DNA from: Sphingomicrobium flavum
GTDB lineage: Bacteria; Pseudomonadota; Alphaproteobacteria; Sphingomonadales; Sphingomonadaceae
Direction: 5' to 3'
NCBI RefSeq assembly: GCF_024721605.1
Contig: NZ_CP102630.1
Coordinates: 2,108,001 to 2,172,000 of the forward strand
Length of the DNA stretch: 64,000 nucleotides
Position numbers and translations under genes: made by a program. Numbering within the stretch: the stretch's first letter is position 1; every line of letters begins with the position of its first letter. This document shows, piece by piece, positions 45,701 through 53,722 of this stretch. The notes under the pieces are model-generated. The model was not told the origin of the DNA. It ran no database searches and saw nothing but the letters and a program-made list of their open reading frames with translations.

Positions 45701-46600
45701 ATGTCCGAACATGTTCTCGGATTGAATAGTTCAACCGAACGCGACGCCAACACGCAAAGCGGCTATGTCTATCTGCTCGTCCTGCTCGGCATCATCGCGG
45801 TGCAGGTGTGGGCGATCTTCCATCTGGTCGACAACGGCAAGAGCGGGCTGATGATCTTCATGGTCATCGCCATGCCGCTGCTGCTGCTCTTCGTTGCCAG
45901 CGGTTTTTACATGCTGCAGCCCAACCAGGGCGCGGTCATTACCCTGTTCGGCACCTATAAGGGGACCGACCGCAAGGATGGCCTGCGCTGGGTGTTGCCC
46001 TGGCTGATGCGCCACAAGGTATCGGTCCGCGCCAACAACTTCATCTCCGACAAGATCAAGGTGAACGACCTGCGCGGCAACCCGATCGAGATGGCGGCCC
46101 AGATCGTCTGGCGCGTGGTCGACACCGCGCAGGCCACCTTCGATGTCGACGATTATAAGGAATTCGTCCGCGTCCAGGTGGAAGCGGCGATCCGCACCAT
46201 CGGCGCGCGCTATCCTTATGATGATTTCGACCATGAAGATGTGACGCTGCGCGGCCATATCGACGAAGTCGGCGTGGAATTGCTGCGCGAACTGCGCGAT
46301 CGCCTCGTCGTCGCCGGCATTACCGTCGATGAATGCGGCTTCACCCATCTTGCCTATGCGCAGGAAATTGCCGGCGCGATGCTGCGTCGCCAGCAGGCCG
46401 AAGCCGTGGTCGCAGCGCGCAAGACCTTGGTCGAAGGCGCGGTCGGCATGGTCGAAATGGCATTGGCGGACCTGTCCAAGCGCGATGTCGTCGAACTGGA
46501 TGACGAACGGCGTGCGGCCATGGTGTCCAACCTGATGGTGGTGCTGTGCAGCGAACGCGATACCCAGCCCGTCGTCAACGCCGGCAGCCTCTACAGCTAA
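45701..46600 (+). CDS. SPFH/Band 7 domain membrane protein
   Basis: A 299-residue membrane protein of the SPFH (stomatin/prohibitin/flotillin) superfamily, which forms oligomeric membrane microdomain scaffolds. Two adjacent hydrophobic helices (about residues 22-43 and 49-70) precede an SPFH domain beginning at [12 protein letters not shown] and including G-L-R-W-V-L-P-W and V-W-R-V-V-D-T. The C-terminal part is helical with [11 protein letters not shown], typical of SPFH coiled coils. First gene of a five-gene operon with a strong promoter. No NfeD partner adjoins. Role inferred: membrane organisation or stress. Confidence 0.88.
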   Translation: MSEHVLGLNSSTERDANTQSGYVYLLVLLGIIAVQVWAIFHLVDNGKSGLMIFMVIAMPLLLLFVASGFYMLQPNQGAVITLFGTYKGTDRKDGLRWVLPWLMRHKVSVRANNFISDKIKVNDLRGNPIEMAAQIVWRVVDTAQATFDVDDYKEFVRVQVEAAIRTIGARYPYDDFDHEDVTLRGHIDEVGVELLRELRDRLVVAGITVDECGFTHLAYAQEIAGAMLRRQQAEAVVAARKTLVEGAVGMVEMALADLSKRDVVELDDERRAAMVSNLMVVLCSERDTQPVVNAGSLYS

Positions 46601-46624
46601 GCCGCTAGCCGCAAGGAACGTCCA

Positions 46625-46828
46625 TTGGCCAAGGCCCGAAAAGCCTATCCCCTCCGCGTCGATCCGTCCCTGTGGGACGCGATCGAGCGGCTGGCCGCGA
46701 CCGAACTGCGTTCGGCCAATGCGGAAGTGGAAATCTTGTTGCGTGAAGCCTTGAAAGCGCGCGGGATCAAACTCGAACCCCCGGGCAAACCGGCAAAACG
46801 CGGCCGGCCCAGGAAGGAGCAGGACTGA
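46625..46828 (+). CDS. Ribbon-helix-helix (Arc-type) protein with AT-hook-like tail
   Basis: A 67-residue DNA-binding protein. Residues 7-46 (Y-P-L-R-V-D-P-S-L-W-D-A-I-E-R-L-A and A-E-V-E-I-L-L-R-E-A-L) form an Arc/RHH fold, a beta strand and two helices, while the tail K-R-G-R-P-R-K is an AT-hook-like minor-groove motif. The start is TTG at 46625 with AAGGA seven bases upstream. Similar genes are often called HicB/Arc-type antitoxins, but no toxin is adjacent. It may regulate its own operon. The next ORF overlaps its stop (TGATG). Confidence 0.8.
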   Translation: MAKARKAYPLRVDPSLWDAIERLAATELRSANAEVEILLREALKARGIKLEPPGKPAKRGRPRKEQD

Positions 46829-46932
46829 TGATCAATTTTATGCGAAACTCGCCGCTGCGAACGCAGCTCATCTCTCTCAGCATCGCGGCCCTGTTGGTCG
46901 GCATCCTCTTGCTCACGAAAGCGATCCCATGA
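46828..46932 (+). CDS. 34-residue single-helix membrane protein
   Basis: A short open reading frame, easily missed, encodes 34 residues: a basic N-terminus (M-I-N-F-M-R-N-S-P-L-R-T-Q), one hydrophobic helix (L-I-S-L-S-I-A-A-L-L-V-G-I-L-L-L) and a short T-K-A-I-P end. Its ATG overlaps the RHH stop, its own stop overlaps the next ATG (ATGA), and AAGGAG lies upstream. The double overlap and perfect membrane-helix pattern argue that it is translated. Function unknown. Confidence 0.6.
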   Translation: MINFMRNSPLRTQLISLSIAALLVGILLLTKAIP

Positions 46933-47183
46933 TGAACGATGGACCCAACTGGTTTCACCCCAAACGCTACGGCATGGGCTCCGGCCTGCCGTCGGCCTGG
47001 CAGGGATGGGTGGTCCTCCTTGCTTTCCTGCTCATCGTAACCGGCACCGCCTTCATGTTTGCCGAAGAACAGCCAATCATATTTTTCGCCATCATTCTCC
47101 CCGTCACCGCCATCTTCATGTTGATTGCGGCGAAGACCACACCGGGCGGTTGGAAATGGCGATGGGGAAAGGATGACAAATGA
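46929..47183 (+). CDS. 84-residue small membrane protein
   Basis: A small protein with two predicted membrane helices (about residues 25-45 and 50-68) and a basic, tryptophan-containing C-terminal tail (G-G-W-K-W-R-W-G-K-D-D-K). The N-terminal tail is polar (M-M-N-D-G-P-N-W-F-H-P-K-R-Y). I do not recognise the family. It overlaps both neighbours by four bases, placing it firmly in the SPFH operon. It could be a subunit or regulator of the SPFH assembly. Confidence 0.7.
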   Translation: MMNDGPNWFHPKRYGMGSGLPSAWQGWVVLLAFLLIVTGTAFMFAEEQPIIFFAIILPVTAIFMLIAAKTTPGGWKWRWGKDDK

Positions 47184-48112
47184 TCACATTGACACTCGCC
47201 GCGGCGCTCGCCGCCCACGCCATGACGCCTGAAGAGGTGGAGATTGCCGGGCCCGAAGGTCCGCTCGCCGGCACGCTCATCGACCCGGCGCCCGAAGCGC
47301 CTGCCATCCTCTTCATCGCCGGCTCGGGTCCGACCGATCGCAATGGCGACAGCATGATGGGGGTGAAGGGTGGCGCCATCCGCCAGCTGGCCGAAGCGCT
47401 CGGCGATGCCGGGATTGCCTCTCTGCGCACCGACAAGCGCGGCCTTGCGGGCTCTGCGGCTGCGATCGCCAATCCCAATGCCGTCGTTTTTGAAGATTAT
47501 GTCGCCGACACGCGCGGCTGGATCGACTTGCTGCGCGAACGGGGCAAGCCCTGCGTCTGGCTGGCCGGGCATAGCGAGGGCAGCACCATCGCGCTCCTGA
47601 CCGCGCAGGATCCTCCCGATATTTGCGGGCTGATCCTGATCGCCGGGGCAGGGCGCCCGATCCTCGATGTCATGGTCGACCAGCTCTCCGCACAGCTGCC
47701 CCCGCCCATGCTGGAACAGCTCGAAACCGCCTTCGCCAGCATGAAGGCGGGCGAGACGGTCGATCCCGCCACCGTGCCAGCGCCGCTGGCACCGATGTTC
47801 GCGCCCGACCTGCAACGCTTCATGATGTCGGGCTACACGCTCGATCCCGCGACCCTGCTGGAGGGCATCGACCTGCCGGTGCTGATCGTCCAGCCGGGTG
47901 AGGATTTGCAGGTCAAGGTGAGCGAGGGCGAAGCGCTGAAAGCTGCGATGCCTGCTGCCGCTTATGTCCAGATCGATGGCGTCAACCATGTGCTCAAGCC
48001 CGTCCCGGCAGGCGATGTCGCCGCCAATATGGCAAGCTATGGCGATGCCGACCTGGCCATCGACCCGCGAGTTGCGGCGGCTATTGCGCCCTTCGTCCTG
48101 CCCGCGAAATAA
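47180..48112 (+). CDS. Alpha/beta hydrolase, exported or membrane-anchored
   Basis: A 310-residue serine hydrolase. A short hydrophobic N-terminus (M-I-T-L-T-L-A-A-A-L-A-A-H-A) may be a signal peptide. The oxyanion region is G-S-G-P-T-D-R-N-G-D, the nucleophile Ser132 is in G-H-S-E-G, and an aspartate (Q-P-G-E-D-L-Q) and histidine (D-G-V-N-H-V-L-K) complete the triad. The family is typically annotated as alpha/beta hydrolase or dienelactone-type esterase; substrate unknown. It is the last gene of the SPFH operon (4-base overlap with the preceding gene), which suggests a membrane-lipid or envelope substrate. Confidence 0.85.
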   Translation: MITLTLAAALAAHAMTPEEVEIAGPEGPLAGTLIDPAPEAPAILFIAGSGPTDRNGDSMMGVKGGAIRQLAEALGDAGIASLRTDKRGLAGSAAAIANPNAVVFEDYVADTRGWIDLLRERGKPCVWLAGHSEGSTIALLTAQDPPDICGLILIAGAGRPILDVMVDQLSAQLPPPMLEQLETAFASMKAGETVDPATVPAPLAPMFAPDLQRFMMSGYTLDPATLLEGIDLPVLIVQPGEDLQVKVSEGEALKAAMPAAAYVQIDGVNHVLKPVPAGDVAANMASYGDADLAIDPRVAAAIAPFVLPAK

Positions 48113-48145
48113 GGCTTAACACTCTTTTGATGATGCAGGCGTAAA

Positions 48146-48173
48146 GGGGTGTCTCTACCTAAGGAGACGCCCC
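48146..48173 (+). promoter_or_regulatory. Hairpin occluding the ribosome-binding site of the GAF-EAL gene
   Basis: GGGGTGTCTC (48146-48155) pairs over ten base pairs (one T-G) with GAGACGCCCC (48164-48173) around TACCTAAG. The ribosome-binding site AAGGAG (48161-48166) is half in the loop and half in the stem, and the stem ends directly at the TTG start codon (48174). No T-tract follows, so it is a leader structure rather than a terminator. It may limit translation until melted or rearranged. Confidence 0.65.
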
Positions 48174-49481
48174 TTGAGCGCCAACCCGCTGTCCACCTTC
48201 CTGGCCGATGCCAGGGCCGCGCTGCCGGACAATGACGATGACCCCGTCGATGCCATTCTCGATGCGGTGCGCGATCATCTGGGCATGGAGATCGCCTTTG
48301 CGGGCCGGTTCGACGGCGATCGACGCACCTTCACCCACATCCGCACCAAGCTGCCGGTGCCGGTGGTGCCGGGCGATAGCGAACCACTCGAGGACAGCTT
48401 CTGCCACCACATCATCCAGGGCCGCCTGCCCGAACTGATCCACAACGCCTTCGACCATGAACTGGCATTGAAACTGCCCTTCACCAAGGCGCTGCCCATC
48501 GGCGCCCATCTCAACGTGCCGCTCAGGCTGTCCGACGGGACCATTTACGGCACCTTCTGCTGCCTCAGCCGCGAGGCCGATCACAGCCTGACCGAGCGCG
48601 ATCTGAATACACTCAAGGCCTTCGCTGCGCTGGCCGCCGCGCAGATCGAGCGAAAGCGCAAGAATGACCGCGAACTGGCCGAAGCCAGCGCCCGCATCGA
48701 CGACATCCTCGCCAAGGAACAGATTTCGCCCGTCTTCCAGCCCATTCACAGCCTGGTCGACAATAAGATGAAGGGCGTGGAATCGCTGTCCCGTTTCCCC
48801 CGCGGCGTGCCGGGCTTCGATATTCCGAGCGATTGGTTCAACGCCGCCGCCGCCATCGGCAAGGGCGAGGAGCTGGAATTGCTGGCAGTGCGCAAGGTGC
48901 TCGAAAACCTGCCGCGCCTGCCTAAGGACATTTATGTCTCGATCAACGTGTCGCCCGAAGTGGCGGTCTCGGGCGAGTTGGAGCCGTTGCTGCGCCCGCT
49001 GCCCAAAGACCGGATCGTGGTGGAGCTGACCGAGCACAGCAAGGTCGCCGATTTCGGCCTGCTCGGGCGCGCGCTCGATCGCCTGCGCGGGGTGGCGCGG
49101 GTGGCGATCGACGATGTCGGCGCTGGCTATGCAGGCCTACGCCATATCGTCGACCTTCGGCCCGACCTGCTCAAGCTCGACATGGAGCTGACCCGCCAGG
49201 TCGATAGCGATGATGCCCGCCATGCGCTGGCGCAGGCACTCGTCACCTTTGCCAGCCGCACGGGCAGCCAGATCATTGCCGAAGGCATCGAGACTGCGGC
49301 CGAAGCCAAGACGCTGAAAGCGCTCAAGGTCGAATATGGCCAGGGCTATTTTTTCAGCCGCCCGATGCCGCTCATCGCTTTGTCGCATTATGCCATGGGC
49401 GTGACCGAAACGGGCAATACAACCAGGCCCAGCCGGATGATGGACAGATTGCCCGACCATCTGGCGAAAAAGCTGGCCTAG
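48174..49481 (+). CDS. GAF-EAL cyclic-di-GMP phosphodiesterase
   Basis: A 435-residue cytosolic enzyme likely to cleave cyclic di-GMP. A GAF sensor domain (about residues 15-155; D-S-F-C-H-H-I-I near 80 is in a ligand-type position) precedes an EAL domain. The EAL box is E-S-L-S-R rather than E-A-L-x-R, but the metal and catalytic residues appear intact: N in I-N-V-S-P, E in V-E-L-T-E, D-D in A-I-D-D-V-G-A-G-Y, K in L-L-K-L-D, E in A-E-G-I-E and Q in G-Q-G-Y-F. No GGDEF domain. Start is TTG at 48174 with AAGGAG seven bases upstream, within a hairpin. Confidence 0.9.
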   Translation: MSANPLSTFLADARAALPDNDDDPVDAILDAVRDHLGMEIAFAGRFDGDRRTFTHIRTKLPVPVVPGDSEPLEDSFCHHIIQGRLPELIHNAFDHELALKLPFTKALPIGAHLNVPLRLSDGTIYGTFCCLSREADHSLTERDLNTLKAFAALAAAQIERKRKNDRELAEASARIDDILAKEQISPVFQPIHSLVDNKMKGVESLSRFPRGVPGFDIPSDWFNAAAAIGKGEELELLAVRKVLENLPRLPKDIYVSINVSPEVAVSGELEPLLRPLPKDRIVVELTEHSKVADFGLLGRALDRLRGVARVAIDDVGAGYAGLRHIVDLRPDLLKLDMELTRQVDSDDARHALAQALVTFASRTGSQIIAEGIETAAEAKTLKALKVEYGQGYFFSRPMPLIALSHYAMGVTETGNTTRPSRMMDRLPDHLAKKLA

Positions 49482-50365
49482 AGGCGGCGGAAGGGCGGGG
49501 CCTCACCGCGCAGCAAGGCATCGTCGAGCAATTTAGCGAGCCGCATCCCGCCCTTGACCGCCGCTTCACGCGCGGCGGGGATCAGTGCCTGCACATCCTC
49601 TTCGGTCAGCGTCGGGCGGCCCTCGACCTCGCCGTCGCAGGGGTTGCGATCTACGAGGCTGGGATAGGCCACATCGCGCGACATGGCCCACATCTCGCGG
49701 CTCCAGTCGACCACATTACCGCCCTTCATCGCTTCAAGCTCGGCGCGGGTGAAGGGTGCGATCACCCCGCGCGCCCCGCCCGGCGGGGTGGAGATGCTGC
49801 GTTCGGCAAGGTAGCCGTCCCAGATACTGTGCAGATTGGTGCGCCCGCCGATCAGGCCATAATTGGCCGCCACGCGGTTGCCGCCCAGATCTTCATTGTC
49901 GCCGGCATGCATGGGTTGGTGCAGGTCGCCCACGAAGTGCATCAGGAAGGCCAGCGCCTCGACCCGGTCGCGCGTCGGCAGCGCGGTATCGGCCAGCAAT
50001 CGCGCCTGCCGTTCGACCTGCGCGGCGACGCAATGGCCATCCTTGCACGGGCCCGACAGGTCGAAGTCCTTGCAGATGCTGACATTCTGATAGTGCCAGG
50101 AAAAGGCATAGGCATAGCGATCGCCATATTGCTTGATGCAATCGGCCCAGTAGGACGCGTCTTCCACATTGCGGATGCGGCATTCGGGGGTTTGCAGCAG
50201 TCGGTCCTGCGCCATCAGCGCGCGGATCTTGGCGCGGGTTTCGGGCTGGACTTCATTATAGGCGATGCGCGCGACGATGCCGTGGCCATATTCCCAATAG
50301 GCAGCGGCAGGCGCAGCAATGACGAGCGAGAGCGAAGCGGCGATGGCCGCGATCCATCGCAGCAT
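49478..50365 (-). CDS. S1/P1-type secreted nuclease
   Basis: A 295-residue periplasmic or secreted zinc nuclease for single-stranded nucleic acids. The signal peptide ends near A-P-A-A-A-Y, exposing W-E-Y-G-H, whose tryptophan and histidine are zinc ligands. Further ligands lie in W-A-D-C-I-K, F-S-W-H-Y-Q-N, H-F-V-G-D-L-H-Q-P-M-H and N-L-H-S-I-W-D. It follows the exported isoaspartyl peptidase without a gap (the ATG is next to that gene's stop), indicating a shared operon for extracytoplasmic breakdown of macromolecules and possibly phosphate or nitrogen recovery. Confidence 0.92.
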   Translation of the reverse strand: MLRWIAAIAASLSLVIAAPAAAYWEYGHGIVARIAYNEVQPETRAKIRALMAQDRLLQTPECRIRNVEDASYWADCIKQYGDRYAYAFSWHYQNVSICKDFDLSGPCKDGHCVAAQVERQARLLADTALPTRDRVEALAFLMHFVGDLHQPMHAGDNEDLGGNRVAANYGLIGGRTNLHSIWDGYLAERSISTPPGGARGVIAPFTRAELEAMKGGNVVDWSREMWAMSRDVAYPSLVDRNPCDGEVEGRPTLTEEDVQALIPAAREAAVKGGMRLAKLLDDALLRGEAPPFRRL

Positions 50366-51454
50366 CTAGCGGTCCTTGAAAATGGCGACGACCTTGCTGC
50401 CGTCCGAACGGGCATAGCCGCGATACATGCCGGGCGTATCGAACGACCAGCCGGGCGTACCGTCCTGCGCCAGATAGATGACGCCGCCCGAACCGCCCAG
50501 ATCGCCGACCTGGCCGATGACCGCATCGGCGACCTTCTGTGCATCCTGCGGGGACAGCCGGGGATCCTCCATCATGCAGATCAAGTTTTCCGGGCAGGGC
50601 GGGGCGGCATGCTTCGCTTCCAGCCGCTTCTCTAGGCGGGTCGCGTCCAGTTCGAAGCAGATGGTGCGCGCGACCGCAAGGCGGATGAAATATTCGCCCG
50701 ACCCGGTTGCAGAGACACCGCATGAGCCGGCGGCATAAGTGCCTGCGCCGATGATCGGGCTGTCGCCGATGCGGCCCCAGCGCTTGCCCGTCATGCCGCC
50801 GGTCGACGTGCCTGCGGCGATGACGCCCTGCTGGTCGATGGCAACCGCGCCGACGGTGCCGAACTTGTCGTCAATTTCGATCTGGCTGACCTTTTCGCGC
50901 TGCTCGGTCATCGCCTTGTAGCGCTTCAGCGCATCGAACCGCTCCTGCGTATAGAAGTAGGAAGGGTCGACCTGCTCCAGCCCCTTTTCGCTAGCAAATT
51001 GGTCGGCGCCTTCGCCCGACAGCAGGACATGTGGACTGTCTTCCATCACCTTGCGCGCGAGCAGGATGGGGTGGCGCGTCGTGCTGGCACCCGCCACCGC
51101 GCCGGCCTCCAGCGTGTCGCCGCGCATGATCGACGCGTCCAATGAATTGGTTTCTTCCCAGGTGAAGACTGCGCCGCGCCCGGCGTTGAAATTGGGATCG
51201 TCCTCAAGGATCGTGATCGCTGCGGTAATGGCATCGAGTGAGGAGCCGCCTTCGGCCAGCACCTTGGATCCCGCCGCCAGCGCGCTGTCGAGTACGGCGC
51301 GGATTTCCGCCTCTTTCTCGGGCGTCATATTCTCGGGCAGGATCGTGCCCGCGCCGCCATGGATGACGATCGACCAATCGGGATCGTCCTGCGCCAAGGC
51401 AGGGGTTGCAAGAATGGCGGCGAGGGCGGCGAGGGCGGGGATAAGTTTCGGCAT
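50366..51454 (-). CDS. Exported isoaspartyl peptidase/L-asparaginase
   Basis: A 362-residue Ntn-hydrolase with a signal peptide (M-P-K-L-I-P-A-L...A-L-A-Q). It keeps I-V-I-H-G-G-A-G, the cleavage and nucleophile site F-G-T-V-G-A-V-A-I, and G-T-S-T-G-G-M-T-G-K-R-W-G-R. Compared with the cytosolic paralogue at 44688-45602 it carries an extra segment near the C-terminus with cysteines (A-A-P-P-C-P-E-N-L-I-C-M-M-E), which could form a disulphide in the periplasm. Operon with the S1/P1 nuclease. Confidence 0.92.
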   Translation of the reverse strand: MPKLIPALAALAAILATPALAQDDPDWSIVIHGGAGTILPENMTPEKEAEIRAVLDSALAAGSKVLAEGGSSLDAITAAITILEDDPNFNAGRGAVFTWEETNSLDASIMRGDTLEAGAVAGASTTRHPILLARKVMEDSPHVLLSGEGADQFASEKGLEQVDPSYFYTQERFDALKRYKAMTEQREKVSQIEIDDKFGTVGAVAIDQQGVIAAGTSTGGMTGKRWGRIGDSPIIGAGTYAAGSCGVSATGSGEYFIRLAVARTICFELDATRLEKRLEAKHAAPPCPENLICMMEDPRLSPQDAQKVADAVIGQVGDLGGSGGVIYLAQDGTPGWSFDTPGMYRGYARSDGSKVVAIFKDR

Positions 51455-51506
51455 GGGTCATTGGTAGACAATCGGCGCGGGTCTGCCAATTGCGATGTAG
51501 CCGGCA

Positions 51507-52517
51507 CTAATGGCGCGTGAAGAGGTGCCAGCGCCAGAACAGGAAGATCTGTACGGCGAGGATGGCGATGCAAAGGCCAACCACAATCCAGAAGGCGCCG
51601 GGATCGTTCATTCCCGGCATGCCGCCGACATTGATGCCAAGCAGACCGGTGAGGAAGCCCAGCGGCAGGAAAATGGCCGCGACCAGGGTCAGCAGGTAAT
51701 TGGTCCTTTCCGCCCCGGCTACGGCACGCGCGCGAATTTCATCCTGCAGCACCAGCGCGCTTTCCATCGAGACGTCGATATCGTCGAGATAGCGTTTCAA
51801 TCGCTCAACGGTCTCGCCAATCTCGCGTCGGTCGTGCGCTTCGAACCAGTCCAGGTCGGCGCGGGCGATCGTTTCCAATGCCGCATGCTGCGGACCCATG
51901 TGCCGCTTCAGTGCCAGGCAGTTGCGTCGAATGATGGTTGTCCGTTCAAGGATTGAATTGCGATTTTCCTCGATACCCATCTCTTCCATCGCATCGATAT
52001 GGTCATTCATGTCGACGATAGCGGCGTTCATGCGCGCCACCATAAGCTCGACATGCATGGTGATCAGCGCGCCAGCATCGACCGGACCCTTGCCGGAATC
52101 GAGCATGGCGAGCACGTCGCGAGGGGTTTGGAGGGGCTGGCGGCGCAGGGTGATCAGGCGTTGCCCATCGCACCAGAACTGCATCGAGACCATGTCTTCG
52201 GGTTCGGCGCCCGGATTGAAATTGATGCCGCGCAGCGTCGCGACCAGCGTGTCATCCTCCTTGAAAGCGCGCGGCCGGGTGCTGTCCATGGTCAACATTT
52301 CCGCAGTCGGCTCGGGGATGGAAAGGGCGTCCTGCAGCCATTCGTAGACGCCAGGCTGCGTGCGGCACAGATGAAGCCACATCAATTCGCCCGGCACCGC
52401 AGGCAGCCATGATTGTGCGTCAGCCCAGTCGATCGCCCGGGCGCCTCCCTTGCCGTCGATCACACGGCCAAACAGCATTGGACCGTCCATTTTCTGCAGG
52501 GCATCGGTTGATTGCAT
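51507..52517 (-). CDS. zntB: CorA-family divalent cation transporter, ZntB-like
   Basis: A 336-residue inner-membrane transporter of the CorA metal-ion family. A large cytoplasmic N-terminal domain with long helices precedes two C-terminal membrane helices. The signature at the end of the first is [12 protein letters not shown], the G-x-N type with the ZntB variation, suggesting zinc rather than magnesium transport. The C-terminus R-W-H-L-F-T-R-H is short and basic. Divergent from ispG. Confidence 0.88.
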   Translation of the reverse strand: MQSTDALQKMDGPMLFGRVIDGKGGARAIDWADAQSWLPAVPGELMWLHLCRTQPGVYEWLQDALSIPEPTAEMLTMDSTRPRAFKEDDTLVATLRGINFNPGAEPEDMVSMQFWCDGQRLITLRRQPLQTPRDVLAMLDSGKGPVDAGALITMHVELMVARMNAAIVDMNDHIDAMEEMGIEENRNSILERTTIIRRNCLALKRHMGPQHAALETIARADLDWFEAHDRREIGETVERLKRYLDDIDVSMESALVLQDEIRARAVAGAERTNYLLTLVAAIFLPLGFLTGLLGINVGGMPGMNDPGAFWIVVGLCIAILAVQIFLFWRWHLFTRH

Positions 52518-52559
52518 GGGCGATCTTGTTGCCTAGCGACGCGATGATGGCAACTGTCA

Positions 52560-52588
52560 TTGGACTGTTGCGCCAAGGCGCCTATATC
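52560..52588 (+). promoter_or_regulatory. Candidate ispG promoter giving a leaderless transcript
   Basis: TTGGAC (52560-52565) and TATATC (52583-52588) are 17 bases apart. The transcription start expected six or seven bases later coincides with the ATG at 52595, and no ribosome-binding site precedes it. Leaderless messages are frequent in Alphaproteobacteria. Confidence 0.5.
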
Positions 52589-52594
52589 GAACCC

Positions 52595-53722
52595 ATGTCC
52601 GCAATTCGCCCATGGCGCACCATCGAGCGCCGCCAATCCCGCCAAATCATGGTCGGCAATGTCCCCGTTGGCGGCGATGCGCCGATCACGGTGCAGACGA
52701 TGACCAACACGCCGACCTCCGACGCCAGGGCGACGATCGACCAGATCCGTCGCTGCGAGGAAGCGGGCGCCGACATCATCCGCGTCTCCTGCCCCGACAC
52801 GGATTCGACCGCGGCGATGAAGGAAATCGTGCGCGCGGCCAATGTGCCGATCGTGGCCGATATCCATTTCCACTATAAGCGCGCGCTCGAAGCGGCCGAT
52901 GCCGGCGCGGCTTGCCTGCGCATCAATCCGGGCAATATCGGGTCGGACGCGCGGGTGAAGGAAGTGATTGCGGCGGCCAAGGCCAATGGCTGCGCGATTC
53001 GCATTGGCGTGAATGCCGGCAGCTTGGAAAAGGATCTGCTGGAAAAATATGGCGAGCCCTGTCCCGACGCGCTGGTCGAAAGCGCGCTGGATCATATCAA
53101 GATCCTGCAGGACCATGATTTCCACGACTATAAGGTCGCGGTGAAGGCCAGCGACCTGATGCTGGCGGTCGCAGCCTATTCGGATCTTGCCGCGCAGGTC
53201 GATTGCCCGCTGCATCTTGGCATCACCGAAGCTGGCGGCCTCATCGGCGGGACGGTCAAATCTTCGCTCGGCATCGGCTCGCTGCTGTGGGCGGGGATTG
53301 GCGATACCATTCGCGTGTCGCTATCAGCCGAGCCCGAGGAAGAAGTGCGGGTCGGCTTCGAGATATTGAAGGCGCTGGGTCTTCGCTCGCGCGGGGTGCG
53401 GGTGGTGAGTTGCCCGAGCTGCGCGCGCCAGGGCTTTGACGTGATCCGCACGGTGCAGAAGCTTGAAGAAAGCCTGCAGCACATCAAGACCCCGATGAGC
53501 CTGTCGGTGCTGGGCTGCGTCGTCAACGGTCCGGGCGAAGCGCGCGAGACCGATATTGGCATCACCGGCGGCGGCAATGGCAAGCATATGGTCTATCTGT
53601 CGGGCGTCACTGACCACCATGTCGAAGATGACGGCATGATCGCGCATATCGTCAAGCTGGTCGAGGATAAGGCAGCAAAGATCGAGGCGGGCGAGGCGGA
53701 AGCCTTCGTACCCCACGCATGA
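52595..53722 (+). CDS. ispG: 4-hydroxy-3-methylbut-2-en-1-yl diphosphate synthase
   Basis: A 375-residue iron-sulphur enzyme of the MEP isoprenoid pathway that converts MEcPP to HMBPP. The TIM-barrel N-terminal domain has [13 protein letters not shown] and N-P-G-N-I-G; the 4Fe-4S domain has C-P-S-C and [10 protein letters not shown], three cysteines and the glutamate ligand. The start [15 protein letters not shown] matches the family; upstream in-frame ATGs lack support. Overlaps the next gene by four bases. Confidence 0.96.
   Translation: MSAIRPWRTIERRQSRQIMVGNVPVGGDAPITVQTMTNTPTSDARATIDQIRRCEEAGADIIRVSCPDTDSTAAMKEIVRAANVPIVADIHFHYKRALEAADAGAACLRINPGNIGSDARVKEVIAAAKANGCAIRIGVNAGSLEKDLLEKYGEPCPDALVESALDHIKILQDHDFHDYKVAVKASDLMLAVAAYSDLAAQVDCPLHLGITEAGGLIGGTVKSSLGIGSLLWAGIGDTIRVSLSAEPEEEVRVGFEILKALGLRSRGVRVVSCPSCARQGFDVIRTVQKLEESLQHIKTPMSLSVLGCVVNGPGEARETDIGITGGGNGKHMVYLSGVTDHHVEDDGMIAHIVKLVEDKAAKIEAGEAEAFVPHA

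Noticed and set aside
46615-46640. GGAAC before the RHH gene as a second EcfG promoter
   Set aside because: No CGTT-like -10 at 16-17 bases, and the sequence is better explained as the AAGGA ribosome-binding site.
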